Below, in pieces: positions 11,901-20,182 of a stretch of DNA of 64,000 bases. This DNA is from Dichetophora obliterata (taxonomy: Eukaryota; Arthropoda; Insecta; Diptera; Sciomyzidae): positions 295,859,817 to 295,923,816 of the forward strand of contig OY986435.1 of NCBI GenBank assembly GCA_963920525.1. The letters are read 5' to 3'. The notes under the pieces are model-generated. The model had not been told where the DNA came from. It saw only the letters and a program-made list of their open reading frames with translations, and did no database searches. The position numbers and the translations under genes were made by a program. Numbering within the stretch: position 1 is the first letter of the stretch; each line of letters opens with the position of its first letter.

Positions 11901-14900
11901 CATCATTGACGTTCTGAGCATTCAGAATGTATAGCCGGAGCGAATTTAAAAAGTGCATAGCATTGATTTGGCTCAGGGGCACATTCGACAGGTATTGTAA
12001 CAAACATGTAAACTACAAAATTTTATTTTGATCTGATTGCATCTTTCTGCTCTGGTTTGTCTTTAAAACCCGGGGCATTTTTTAAAAGGTAATTGTATGA
12101 AAAATCTAAAGAAGTGGTTCGGTTTGTACCAACATGAAATGGAGATACACAAAATTTCGTCCCGTTCTGATCACATCAACCTGCTCTAAGATATCCTTAA
12201 AAATTACATAAATTATAAAAAAAAAAATTATATTGCAAAGATTTTTAGATGAAGTTATAGGTATTAACCCAAATATTGATTATATGAAATTTTTCCCAAT
12301 ATAACGTCATCTTCTTATTCCAGAATGCCGTTTAAAATGGCCTATATTTTTAACCTTCATCTTGTTTGTAAATTTTACACACTTTTTTCAAGGGCAATAC
12401 TTTAATCGATGAATGAAATGCATGCAATCTTCTCGTTAAAAGTTATTACTTATTTATTATTTTATTCCATTTGAAAGAAAAAAAAATTTCAAATCGATTA
12501 ATCGAGTAAAAAAGCTACCCAAAAAACCAAAGATTCCAAATTTGTCTGAATTCCGATTAATTCGTAACTATTTAGAGCATTCTTAACGAATTTGTAACTA
12601 TCGCAACAGTAATTTCGGAACCTTTTCGAATAGTTCGAAAGAGTTCCGAAATCAAATTTTCAAATTTAAATTGTGAGGTGTTTTGAATATTTCGAGTTGA
12701 AAAAAATTGGTAGGCCATGAGCCTAGCGGCATTTTAAATATTTTGCCATGTGTAAAATAATTTAGTTTTAAACAACAATTTTTTCTATAAAACAGATGAT
12801 ACTAGAGATGGTTCTAGTTTTAATTTTTACAGAAGCAAATACAAACGACATGTCAAATTCACATTTATATATGTTCCATAATAGTAGTTGCGAAGGATCT
12901 GCAATTTTTGGCATGTCATTTGTACGAAACATATAGTCAGGGGCATCTTAAGCGGATTGACTAACTAAGCTTTGATTCGAAATTGTTATTTAATTTTGTA
13001 TTAAATACGGTACAAAAATCATTAAGAGATCGTTGCGAATTTGATGCTTCATTTCGTAACAAATTCAGTGCTAAAATTCGTTAAGAAATTGTTATGATTT
13101 TGTTACGAATTCGTTACGAAAACGATAATTCAATTCTTTACGAATTTGTTACGAATTCGATACGTCAATTCTTTACGAATTTGTTCCGAATTCGTTACGA
13201 ATACGATACTCCAATTCTTTACGAATTTGTTACTAAAATTCCTTGCGATTTTTTTTTGTGCCAGAAACGCGAGGAGAATCAGCATTATCCTCTATGATTG
13301 GTATTGCTTCAACAGAAGGAGAAATCTGATCAGCTGAAGCAGCGACCTTAGTTGGTGCGATATTATCAGTCATTTGATCAGTATTGACAGCTCCAATTGA
13401 TTGATCTTCAAGCTGTATGTTTACATTAGGGAAAACAGTTACAGTAGAAGGTATGTAGAACAGTATTATTATTGGGTGATGGCATGACTTTATCAGTAGT
13501 TTTAGTTGAACTACGAAGATTTTTTTGAACATTTAGGTTTTGGAGAATTGTAAGCTTCATCCATAATTTTAAACTTTTTAAACAAATCTTCGTATTCACT
13601 CAGTCTATCTTGTGCTACCTTTAGATCCTTAGCACCTCCAAAAAACCTTCCCGAGATTGTCTAATAAGTTTAAAGATCTCAACGTTTGTAAACCTGCAAT
13701 CTTCACATGACCAACGAAGTCCCTTACTTTCGTTGAGTGCATCGAAGATCCTCGCAGTCAACGCTGCACACTTGATATGAAAAAATGAATCACACAACCA
13801 GCAAGTAACCAGCCGGTCTGATTTACCTTTTACAGCGCAGTTTCGGAAATTGCAGATCATTTTCAGTTTAATAGAAAGTTTTGCAATATAGATGAAAATA
13901 AAAGGAGAAAAATGAACTTAAATGCTTTTAATGAAAAACAGTTTATTTTGTTTAAAGACACTGGGCTGAAACTTTGCAGCCCTGATTTTGTAGAACCAAC
14001 GAATTGAAAAGTTTTATAAGCACTACAGTTTTTGCAGTAGCGATAAAACAGATGCAGAAAGAAAAGACGATAATTTGCTCTATAGGCACATATTACACGA
14101 TGATCGTTGATCGGCGTTCAAAATATTTTTGTTGTTGCTTTCAATGCGAAACTGTCAAAAAACACTGAGAGCCAGAGCGGATGAACAATTGTTAGGGCGA
14201 TCAAGATATGTTCATTTTTGAACGCTGTACATGACAGCAATCACAATAGAAACAGTGTTGCTGGGTGGCAAAATTTAAGATGTGTTCACTTTTAGCAGCT
14301 AAAAAGTACTAGAAGTACTGCTTTTCGACTGAAAGGTATTAAAAAAAAGTTGCATGAAACCCTTATTTTTAACAAGAATTCTTACTGGAATAAAAAAAAA
14401 ACAAGACTTGATCGCGATGAAACGATCATCATGTGACCTACCAACGATCAAAATGTAAAAGAGCGTAAAAAAGTGTTCATTGAACGCCGATCAACGATCA
14501 TCGTGTAATATGTGCCATAGAAACCTGCTTGCGCTAAAAACAAAACAGGAAGAAGGAAATAAGCAAATTATAAACATATATACATAAGATATATATATAT
14601 ATATTAGGGCGGGTCAAATTCTGGCTCAGCGAAATTCGTAAAATACATGTAATTTCAAGACTTTTTCTCCACTACAGCATATACAAATTCTGAAAAAAAG
14701 CTGTGCGGACTTTCGTAAATAGATTCATACACATACATTCATACATTCATATTTTATAATTGAGAACAAAATCTATTTACGAAAGTCCGCACAGCTTTTT
14801 TTCAGAATTTGTATATGCTGTAGTGGAGAAAAAGTCTTGAAATTACATGTATTTTACGAATTTCGCTGAGCCAGACCTCCAAAAAATTCGTCCATACAAA

Positions 14901-17900
14901 TTGACCCGCCCTAATATATATATATATATATACATATATTGGCTATCTATTATTTTATTTAAATCCACGTTATCACGCTTCTAGATGTATGTGCAAGTTG
15001 ATCAAAGCTGTTTACTTCTATTTATATTTATTAAATTAGAACTTTTGGCTAAAGATAACTTTAAATGTTAGAGCTCGCAAAAATACGTCTAAACAATAAG
15101 AAGAGAACGATGAACTGACGACAATTATTCATACTTATATAGATACCCAGCAAACCAAAGTTTCCGAATTCGTGTCAAACCCTCCATACGATTTTCGTTA
15201 CGAAATCGGAACGAATTCGGATTCCGAACTCGGAATGATTTTGAAAAATTCGTAACGAGTTCGTTATAGAAGCTGATATGTATCGAAACTGGCCTGAGTT
15301 TTAACTATAATGTACCCGAAACATGCCCAACAAGTGCCTTAAAAGGCACCTGAAAAAGTACCGTAGTAAGTCTGCATTATGTCAATAAAAGAGTTAAAAA
15401 ACGAGCGACTGTTTTCGAACACAATCAACTGACGAGTGCCCGAATCGGTCTTCGTTCGTACAATGTGCCTGCCCAAGGTGTTCCAGAATAAGCACTTCTT
15501 TCGGTGCAGAGGTCGGACATTTACCGACACGGGCACCGGACATATATCGGATACTTTATTGACACAAAATATGAAATTGCTTCTCGGGTAATATTGACAA
15601 AAAAATTGAATTGAGTAGGATAAGGACATTTTGGAATTGAAAGATTTCGTCATATCGAGACCAAATTTTGCATAGAAGATTTTCTGCCTTATATTTATTC
15701 ATTCTGCTCATTTTTATTGCAATGGAAATAATTTTTGGCTATCTATTATTTTAAAAGACCTTCTGCAGCTGGAGAATGGGATCATATCGTGAAGAAAAAT
15801 TCTATAAACAATCATCGCTCCAATATTTATCAATCCCTTTCATTAGAAGTTTTTTAAAAAAATCCTTAAAAAATGTCCTGTTTTTGGCTCAAAACCGGAG
15901 CAGGAAGATGAAGTCCTAACTTTTCAAAATTTTGTATCGTTAATGTATGATCATAATGTATCATATCTATCGATCCCCTCCTGAGCCAGTTCGATACAAG
16001 GGTACTTTTTTATATATATAATCGATCCGCCCTAATATATAGCCTTTTTAAACTATGTAAGTGAAATGTAGTTTCCTTTTTTATAAATCGGCTTCGAGTA
16101 CGCCATCTTGTTGCTAGTCGTCAATTTATATCAGAGATCAATTATCAAACCTCTAGAACTTTTTTTAAAAGCCATTTTCGCTGTTTTGTGTCTTGCAGAG
16201 AGATACTCAAAAATAATATGTATTAATTTTGGAATTCAAACCCTAATTGCAATATTTTGTACAGGAATTTTGCAATTGATAGATAAATGATAGATAGAAT
16301 GCATCAAATAGAACTCGATATTCAAAGAATACCAACCGAAAAAACTAGCCTTTGTGTTGACGCTCTCTATCGAAGTTTTTTCTTTAATTTGTTTAAGTGG
16401 ATTTGGATTAAGATTTAAAGCCCATAAGTCATTAAATTGTTTAAGGAAAATTTATAAAGAAAAATATGTAATTATTTCTGGAGCTGCAATGTTTCATCAG
16501 AAAGTTCATCCTAGGTTCGTCAAGTTATGTGTAACCAACCATATAACTAGTTACAATTTTGTGCCGAAATATCTTAATACGAAAGAGTGCAATTAATTGT
16601 GAGTAATATCAAAGGCCGCCGCACATGCAAGTTTGCAGAGAAACAATATTGAAAAACTCACCATTTCGCTAAGAGCACTGGAGGTGATACGGTCACATTC
16701 TGTGTCCGTACAGTTTTCGTTAGTTATGGCTCTTCCCATAGACGATACACCGCCGCTTCCGTTCAAAACAATACCAGTTTCTGATGGACCTGGACCGCAT
16801 CTAGGATGCCAAATAGCACCACCTTGCAGATACATTTCTTCTCCATCACCAAATGGATCACCACATTTGGTGCAACGAGCACAAGTTGGATGAAAATGAT
16901 GATTATCACCAGCTTGCAGCACCTTTCCGCTGATAAATCGATTGCAGTAAGCACACTTTACTCCAAAGGATTTTTGGTAGCATTTCTCGCAGTAGGGTAC
17001 ACCGTCCTTACCCATATACTCGCCGTTAAGCACAGAATTACAAGCTTTACAGCGAAAGCACCAAACGTGCCACTGTCGATCTAGAGCCACTAATGCCTGA
17101 CCCTCTTTGAGAAGCTCACCGCAGCCGGCACAATCGTTTGGGTCATAACCCTCCTTCATGTGCGCCTTATCAGAGATAACGCCGCTAGTCATCTGCTGAT
17201 GTGCTGTAGCTTTCGTTGGACTTTCAGCTGCTGGAACCGGAGAAGCGCCACCATCATTACGTATGTTATTCCCAGTTTGCTGATGCACCGGCGAGGATGT
17301 ATTGCCTGCAACACACACCTCGCACAATACTTCCTTGCCCGTGTTCGTCACCTAAAAATAAAAAAAAACCAATGAGATAGAAATCACACATTAACATAAT
17401 ACAAACCTTGCTGCCTGACTTGAACGGCTGACTGCACTTGGAGCACGTGAAGCATTTCTGATGATAGGTGTTTCCCATAGTAGACACCACTTCACCTTCG
17501 ACATACTTCTGGCAAGAGGCACACTTGGTGCCGTACAATCTCTGATAATCAGGAATGCAAAAATAAGCACTGTCTTTGGTAAAGAACCCACCGGTCGCCA
17601 AGGACTTTTTACATTGGCAGCATTGAAAACAAGTCTTGTGAAAATGCTTGTCAGCCACACGGAGCACTTCGCCTGAGCACTTTTTATCGCATTTAGCACA
17701 ATATATTTTTTGTTTACCTGCAACAGAAGATACAGATTGTCAGTAAAAATAATCTAAATGGGTGTAATTTCACTAGCATGGAAAAGAACTTGCTTAACTT
17801 AGGAGCAAGGCGGAATCAAAATGCGCTACGGCTCTTTGTCTGGGCGGTCAGCCCATTAGGTCACCTTCATACCAAAAGTAGGGAAAATAGACTACACGCT

Positions 17901-20182
17901 ATCAAAGTCGTTTAGACCCATTAGCCTTACCTCATTTGTACTTAAAACAATGGAAAAGGTAATAGATAACTATTTAAGAACTGAGATTCTGGAGAAGGCA
18001 CCAATGCACCCATGTCAACACGCGTATAGGGCGGGTAGATCTACAGAATCTGCTCTATACCAGTTGGCTAGTAACATCCAGTCAGCTTTCAAAAACAAAG
18101 AAACCGTACTCTGTGCCTTTCTAGACATAGAGGGAGCCTTTGATAATACTTCTCACGAAGCTGTGAAGAAGTCTCTACATAAAAAAGGAGTAAGTGATAT
18201 GCTCAGCAGATGGATATGCCAAATGCTTAGCACTAGAACTGCAGAAACAAAAGTGGGCAACACCACTAAAAGAATCAAAACAACAAAAGGCTGCCCACAA
18301 GGCGGAGTCCTTTCTCCACTGCTGTGGAGTCTTGTTGTGGACGAATTATTAACGATGCTAACCGAGAATGGCATAAAATGTCAGGGTTACGCAGACGACA
18401 TCGCCTTAATAGCGAGAGGGAAGTTCGAGGATACACTCTGTAACCTGATACAGAGAGGACTGTCAGTAACAAAGGAGTGGTGTAACACGGTGGGATTAAG
18501 TATCAACCCAGCGAAAACCACCATAGTACCTTTTACTAACAAAAGAAGCCTGCCAAACCTCCGAACAATGAGAATGGATGGCACTGAAATTCCCTTCAAA
18601 GGAGAAGTAAAGTATCTGGGACTTACACTAGATTCAAAGCTTCTCTGGAGAAGACATGCAGAGGTAACTATAAACAAAGCAACGCGCGCACTCATGGTAT
18701 GTAGGAGCCTGGCGGGGAAAAGCTGGGGTTGTAACCCAACAATTCTCCGCTGGATGTATACCATGATGGTGAGACCCATCCTCACATATGGTGCAATAGC
18801 ATGGGCTGAGAGAACCAAGCTAACCACAATGAGGAATATGCTAACAAAGGTGCAGAGACTGGCCTGTGTATGCATCACAGGGGCCATGAGGACATGCCCT
18901 ACAGCAGCACTAGAAGTAATTCTGGACCTAACACCCTTACACCTTGTCATAGAGGAAGTAGCCAAGCGAACTCTGCTGGGCATTGCAAAAGAGGGGACAG
19001 GTTTAGGTAAAACTATCAGCAGTAGAGAGAAGGAGGATATTGCAAAGCAGACTCCCTACATCGATCTACCAAGAGACGATATAGTAAAAAGGTATAACTT
19101 CGAAAAACACTTCGGATTTAAGCTTAGTACCAAGAAAGAGTGGGACAGCGAGATGATATCGCAAGTTAAGAAACCACATAGTATAGCATGGTATACAGAT
19201 GGGTCCAAGACATTGGAAGGTATAGGCGCAGGGGTGTACGGGCCAAGAACCAAGCACTTTGAACCTATGGGGACAACACCCAGTATCTTCCAAGCGGAAA
19301 TCCTAGCAATACAGCTGTGTGCACAATTCAATCTGGACCGTAAATACAAAGGTCAGGATATAGTTGTGATGTCAGACAGCCAAGCAGCAATCAAAGCATT
19401 AGTTTCCTGTGAGATATCATCGAGAATAACATGGGAATGCCTAACAAAACTCAACGAGCTAGGCAAGAATAACACTGTTACTATACTTTGGGTCCCAGGA
19501 CACAAAGGAATACAGGGTAACGAAGAAGCCGATGGTCTAGCGCGACAGGGTGCAGCCACAAAATTTATAGGACCAGAACCATTCTGCGGATTGGGCACAC
19601 ATTCTATAAAAGAAGAACTAAGAAGGGAGGAGAGGCATAAACGTTCAAACCTTTGGAAAAGCCTCCCAAAGCTAAGACAATCCAAATTGCTCCTCAGAGA
19701 TTTTAACACTCGGAGAGCAAAATTGTGCATAAGCTTAGGCAAACCGAATCTTAGGATTCTAACGGGGTTCCTTACAGGACACTGTAAACTGAAATACCAC
19801 CTGATGAAATTGGGCATAGAGACCGATAGTAACTGCCGTTTCTGTGAAAAAGCAGAGGAGACTCCAATACACCTACTTACAAACTGCGACGCCGTGGCTC
19901 GCAGGCGTAAACTAGCACTGGGGAATTATGAGCTGAGTCTAGAGCAGGTTTCATCCCTTGAACCTAAGAATATTCTCAAATTCATTAGAGAAATAGGGCT
20001 GGATGAAATTCTGTAATCCGCAAACCCAGCGGAGCTTTGAGAAGGAGGTACAATAGATCTCATTTAGGTCGCAGTACGCATCTCCACCACACAACATTAA
20101 CATTAACATTAAGGGCTGGGCGGACTGTTGCATTTTTGCACCACCAGCTGCATCACATACCTTCACAGCCGTACCTGCCCAT
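5807..20182 (-). CDS. Unc-115: Unc-115/abLIM-type actin-binding LIM protein (multi-exon gene, 3' end outside window)
   Basis: Exons 20161-20182, 17407-17717, 16662-17351, 8034-8090, 7363-7892, 7116-7289 and 6909-7048, then either 6613-6701 or 5807-5913, join in one frame (671 or 677 codons in this window). Every junction I read has GT/AG and a matching phase. Seen: four LIM domains. LIM1 uses C14, C17, H34, C37, C40, C43, C61, D64; LIM2 uses C73 to C124; LIM3 C185 to C235; LIM4 C244 to about C296. A roughly 60-residue Ser/Pro/Thr linker separates LIM2 and LIM3. The middle region contains ISRIYTYSYLT, as I recall it from fly and vertebrate abLIM proteins. Known of the family: these proteins bind F-actin through a C-terminal villin headpiece and act in axon guidance and cytoskeletal control. 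No headpiece was found here, so the gene should continue to the left. Family assignment is strong; the choice between fly paralogues (a or b) is open. Confidence 0.88.
6613..6701 (-). CDS. Unc-115: Unc-115 exon 8a (alternative to 8b)
   Basis: The acceptor aaattcag precedes 6701 and the donor TCA|gtaagt follows 6613. The 89 nt run phase 1 to phase 0. The product reads A-IHSYRSPPKPGYGFK then TSTLPPSIRNGYSS. It shares the S-x-R-x2-P-K-P-G-Y-G pattern with exon 8b about 700 bp downstream, which has the same phases. Confidence 0.83.
6909..7048 (-). CDS. Unc-115: Unc-115 exon 7
   Basis: The acceptor atataacag precedes 7048 and the donor AACG|gtaagc follows 6909. The 140 nt run phase 2 to phase 1. 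The product contains YESPIGASPSRNLD, FYDEETFDRSTSYRG and SLGKSLGNAPSYN. No named domain; Ser/Tyr-rich. Its phase-1 end can join either of the two downstream exons. Confidence 0.88.
7116..7289 (-). CDS. Unc-115: Unc-115 exon 6: charged helical segment
   Basis: The acceptor tcgcccag precedes 7289 and the donor CTAAG|gtaagc follows 7116, phase 2 to phase 2. The product RLQKEAEELEKLNSG is followed by LKEHAKFRKWKQNN and a Ser/Pro tail ending PVYKL. The heptad-like EAEELEKL stretch suggests a short coiled coil. Phase and composition fit the flanking exons exactly. Confidence 0.9.
7363..7892 (-). CDS. Unc-115: Unc-115 exon 5: Ser/Arg/Pro-rich region
   Basis: The acceptor ctattgcag precedes 7892 and the donor AAAT|gtaagt follows 7363. 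The 530 nt run phase 0 to phase 2. The protein begins HYRTVSPGLILREYG, continues through ISRIYTYSYLTD and KPIDPYDKTPLSPHF, then has an SR/RS tract (SRPTSRPHSRSRS), the stretch NNEEPIELSHYP, and an acidic end (DDEDDVDNV). In the family this region links the LIM domains to the headpiece and is probably disordered and phosphorylated (the phosphorylation is inferred). Confidence 0.92.
8034..8090 (-). CDS. Unc-115: Unc-115 exon 4 (57-nt cassette)
   Basis: The 19-codon exon reads FIRSRTPSMNGSVYSSGRK. It has a pyrimidine-rich acceptor (ttgttttcag) before 8090 and a donor AAAG|gtttgt after 8034. Both ends are phase 0, so it could be included or skipped without changing the frame. It lies 8.6 kb from exon 3 and 141 bp from exon 5. 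It is Ser/Arg-rich with no recognised domain. Confidence 0.75.
8290..8589. other. Intron 4-3 border region, no gene
   Basis: AT-rich start of the large intron, upstream of the zeste-like remnant. The patch at 8310-8400 is richer in CG but shows no partner repeat in this window. Confidence 0.3.
8590..9010 (+). pseudogene. Zeste/SANT-like DNA-binding domain remnant (DNA-transposon nuclear protein)
   Basis: Frames broken by shifts read LVQLMEQNPGVATRLGNFG, then an LNSLGSLLREGKEWHK-like block, then (8866-8985) ETGGGTNRQLSLSSLEQIV and LSGLSFGD. This order matches the zeste-like/Myb-SANT nuclear proteins found as insect host-like copies and as second ORFs of PIF/Harbinger-type transposons. At least two frameshifts make it non-functional. 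It lies in Unc-115 intron 3 on the opposite strand. Family identification is from pattern recognition only. Confidence 0.6.
9145..9262. mobile_element. Truncated P-element-like MITE (one end)
   Basis: Starts CATGCCAAAATTAGAC, then AAGGTAGTGTTAGG and CGAGCCGGTGACCG, closely matching one end of the elements at 49375 and 63111 and continuing with the same inner text (caaaatctgcaaccaatgag). It runs out in AT-rich DNA near 9262; the other end is missing. Confidence 0.7.
9263..10841. other. Intronic AT-rich DNA, nothing recognised
   Basis: No coding, RNA or terminal-repeat signal seen within Unc-115 intron 3. Confidence 0.4.
10842..11238. repeat. Tandem duplication, two 199-bp copies
   Basis: The copy starting gcattacaaggtcataacc at 10842 is repeated at 11041 with only a few differences, through to gcccaaaaagttnaaagggtt. 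This is a recent local duplication. Confidence 0.92.
11461..11798. mobile_element. TTAA-flanked MITE, piggyBac-like
   Basis: The 338-bp element lies between TTAA at 11457-11460 and TTAA at 11799-11802. Its ends are CCCATTTCAGTC and GACTGGAATGGG (imperfect inverted repeats). A TTAA duplication with ends starting CCC is typical of piggyBac elements. There is no coding capacity. An internal ggggtgaaatttcacccc palindrome lies near the left end. Confidence 0.75.
11803..12512. other. Intronic AT-rich DNA, nothing recognised
   Basis: No gene or clear repeat boundary seen. Confidence 0.35.
12513..13250. repeat. Degenerate CGAATTCGTTACGAA repeat tract
   Basis: Many overlapping copies of ttcgttacgaat and its relatives, densest at 13040-13230 with a period near 40-45 bp. 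The left edge (caaaccaaagattccaaattt-like) recurs at 15146-15180, so it belongs to a dispersed family. Confidence 0.65.
13233..13860 (-). pseudogene. PHD-finger ORF remnant, probably transposon ORF1-like
   Basis: A minus-strand frame from 13860 carries a PHD-type C4HC3 pattern: C-x4-C, CWLC, HIKC and CEDC, within about 60 residues. Another frame continues with KDLKVAQDRLSEYEDL and a Ser/Lys-rich tail (NSPKPKCSKK), then yet another down to 13233. At least two frameshifts break it. PHD fingers of this sort head ORF1/Gag-like proteins of several insect retroelements. The right neighbour is a MITE and the left is a repeat tract, so no host gene is implied. Confidence 0.55.
14085..14516. mobile_element. 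MITE with 37-bp perfect terminal inverted repeats and 3-bp ATA duplication
   Basis: Ends start GGCACATATTACACGATG, identical for about 37 bp when inverted. ATA flanks both sides (14082-14084, 14517-14519). It is 432 bp with no ORF, within Unc-115 intron 3. Confidence 0.85.
14604..14914. mobile_element. Near-perfect foldback MITE, TTAGGGCGGGTC family
   Basis: Ends TTAGGGCGGGTCAAATT and its inverse, set in TA dinucleotide runs on both sides. The arms (about 125 bp) are almost identical and flank a short AT-rich loop at about 14727-14765, with an extra stretch near the right end (14875-14900) that has no partner in the left arm. It would form a long hairpin RNA if transcribed in the Unc-115 intron. 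Confidence 0.88.
15146..15290. repeat. Dispersed CGAATTCG-type repeat fragment
   Basis: agcaaaccaaagtttccga and the following cgttacgaaatcgg and gtaacgagttcg text match the 12.5-13.2 kb tract in the same orientation. Confidence 0.5.
15640..16035. mobile_element. Right end of a TTAGGGCGGGTC-family element (truncated)
   Basis: The end atcgatccgccctaa, followed by a TA run, is the inverted terminus seen at 14914 and 35728. No matching left end lies nearby. The upstream 350 bp is AT-rich and contains actaaaaatcct/ccggagcagg-like phrases typical of the family's interior. Confidence 0.5.
16040..16660. other. Intron 3 near exon 3, no gene
   Basis: Open frames of 60-80 codons on the plus strand show no family resemblance. 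Confidence 0.35.
16662..17351 (-). CDS. Unc-115: Unc-115 exon 3: end of LIM2, linker, LIM3 and LIM4
   Basis: The acceptor tttttag precedes 17351 and the donor ATG|gtgagt follows 16662. The 690 nt (230 codons) are phase 0 at both ends. It starts VTNTGKEVLCEVC, closing LIM2. A low-complexity linker (TSSPVHQQTGN, GASPVPAAESPTK) follows, then LIM3 (CAGC, H-x2-C, CFRCKAC, CEKC) and LIM4 (CAYC, HFHPTC, CTKC, WHPRC). The exon ends SSALSEM. All expected zinc ligands are visible. Confidence 0.93.
17407..17717 (-). CDS. Unc-115: Unc-115 exon 2: LIM domains 1 and 2
   Basis: The acceptor ttgcag precedes 17717 and the donor AAG|gtttgt follows 17407. The 311 nt run phase 1 to phase 0. LIM1 reads C-x2-C, H-x2-C, C-x2-C, C-x2-D, with CSGEVLRV and GGFFTKD as in abLIM. 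LIM2 begins CASC and includes YVEGEVVS and CFTCSKC; its last Cys pair is completed in exon 3. LIM fingers bind two zinc ions and serve as protein-protein modules. Confidence 0.93.
17765..20113 (+). mobile_element. 5'-truncated non-LTR retrotransposon (LINE, I/LOA-like) in Unc-115 intron 1
   Basis: It carries a reverse transcriptase plus RNase H frame in the opposite sense to Unc-115. A short 3' UTR is followed by about three tandem AACATT units, as in I/LOA/Jockey-group LINEs whose tails are simple repeats rather than poly(A). The endonuclease and ORF1 parts are absent, so it is a 5'-truncated copy, which is usual for target-primed reverse transcription. The exact 5' junction and target duplication could not be placed. 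The 3' end stops about 48 bp from the exon 1 donor at 20160. Confidence 0.85.
17860..20016 (+). CDS. LINE reverse transcriptase/RNase H polyprotein (5'-truncated)
   Basis: Open from just after a TAG at 17857 to the stop at 20016; the first Met is at 17950 (688 residues). The reading frame before that Met, VTFIPKVGK and FRPISLTSFVLKTMEK, is already RT-like, so the true protein began upstream. RT motifs: FLDIEGAFDN (A), GCPQGGVLSPLLW (B), QGYADDIALI (C, catalytic YADD), VKYLGLTLDSKLLW (E). RNase H motifs: AWYTDGSK, QAEILAIQL, VVMSDSQAA and VPGHKGIQGNEEAD, which keep the D-E-D residues. A C-terminal C-x2-C-x7-H-x4-C knuckle is present (CRFC, HLLTNC). No internal stop, so the insertion looks recent. 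The clade (LOA, I or a relative) needs a tree. Confidence 0.92.
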   Translation, partial: VTFIPKVGKIDYTLSKSFRPISLTSFVLKTMEKVIDNYLRTEILEKAPMHPCQHAYRAGRSTESALYQLASNIQSAFKNKETVLCAFLDIEGAFDNTSHEAVKKSLHKKGVSDMLSRWICQMLSTRTAETKVGNTTKRIKTTKGCPQGGVLSPLLWSLVVDELLTMLTENGIKCQGYADDIALIARGKFEDTLCNLIQRGLSVTKEWCNTVGLSINPAKTTIVPFTNKRSLPNLRTMRMDGTEIPFKGEVKYLGLTLDSKLLWRRHAEVTINKATRALMVCRSLAGKSWGCNPTILRWMYTMMVRPILTYGAIAWAERTKLTTMRNMLTKVQRLACVCITGAMRTCPTAALEVILDLTPLHLVIEEVAKRTLLGIAKEGTGLGKTISSREKEDIAKQTPYIDLPRDDIVKRYNFEKHFGFKLSTKKEWDSEMISQVKKPHSIAWYTDGSKTLEGIGAGVYGPRTKHFEPMGTTPSIFQAEILAIQLCAQFNLDRKYKGQDIVVMSDSQAAIKALVSCEISSRITWECLTKLNELGKNNTVTILWVPGHKGIQGNEEADGLARQGAATKFIGPEPFCGLGTHSIKEELRREERHKRSNLWKSLPKLRQSKLLLRDFNTRRAKLCISLGKPNLRILTGFLTGHCKLKYHLMKLGIETDSNCRFCEKAEETPIHLLTNCDAVARRRKLALGNYELSLEQVSSLEPKNILKFIREIGLDEIL
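20161..20182 (-). CDS. Unc-115: Unc-115 coding exon 1 (start codon exon)
   Basis: On the minus strand an ATG in AAAATGG context begins MGRYGCE, and the exon ends after one further base at a strong donor (G|GTATGT, intron starting at 20160). Phase 1 matches exon 2, whose first two bases complete a Gly codon before K-Q-K-I-Y-C-A-K-C. The start was chosen because it is the nearest in-phase ATG followed by a good donor upstream of LIM1. The exon is tiny, so another first exon further right remains possible. The 5' UTR and promoter were not located. Confidence 0.55.

Noticed and set aside
15339..15653. 104-codon minus-strand open frame
   Set aside because: Not recognisable and overlaps transposon-like sequence; no conserved motif to support a gene.
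18153..19817. Minus-strand open frames under the LINE
   Set aside because: Shadows of the plus-strand RT/RNase H frame, which has all catalytic motifs.
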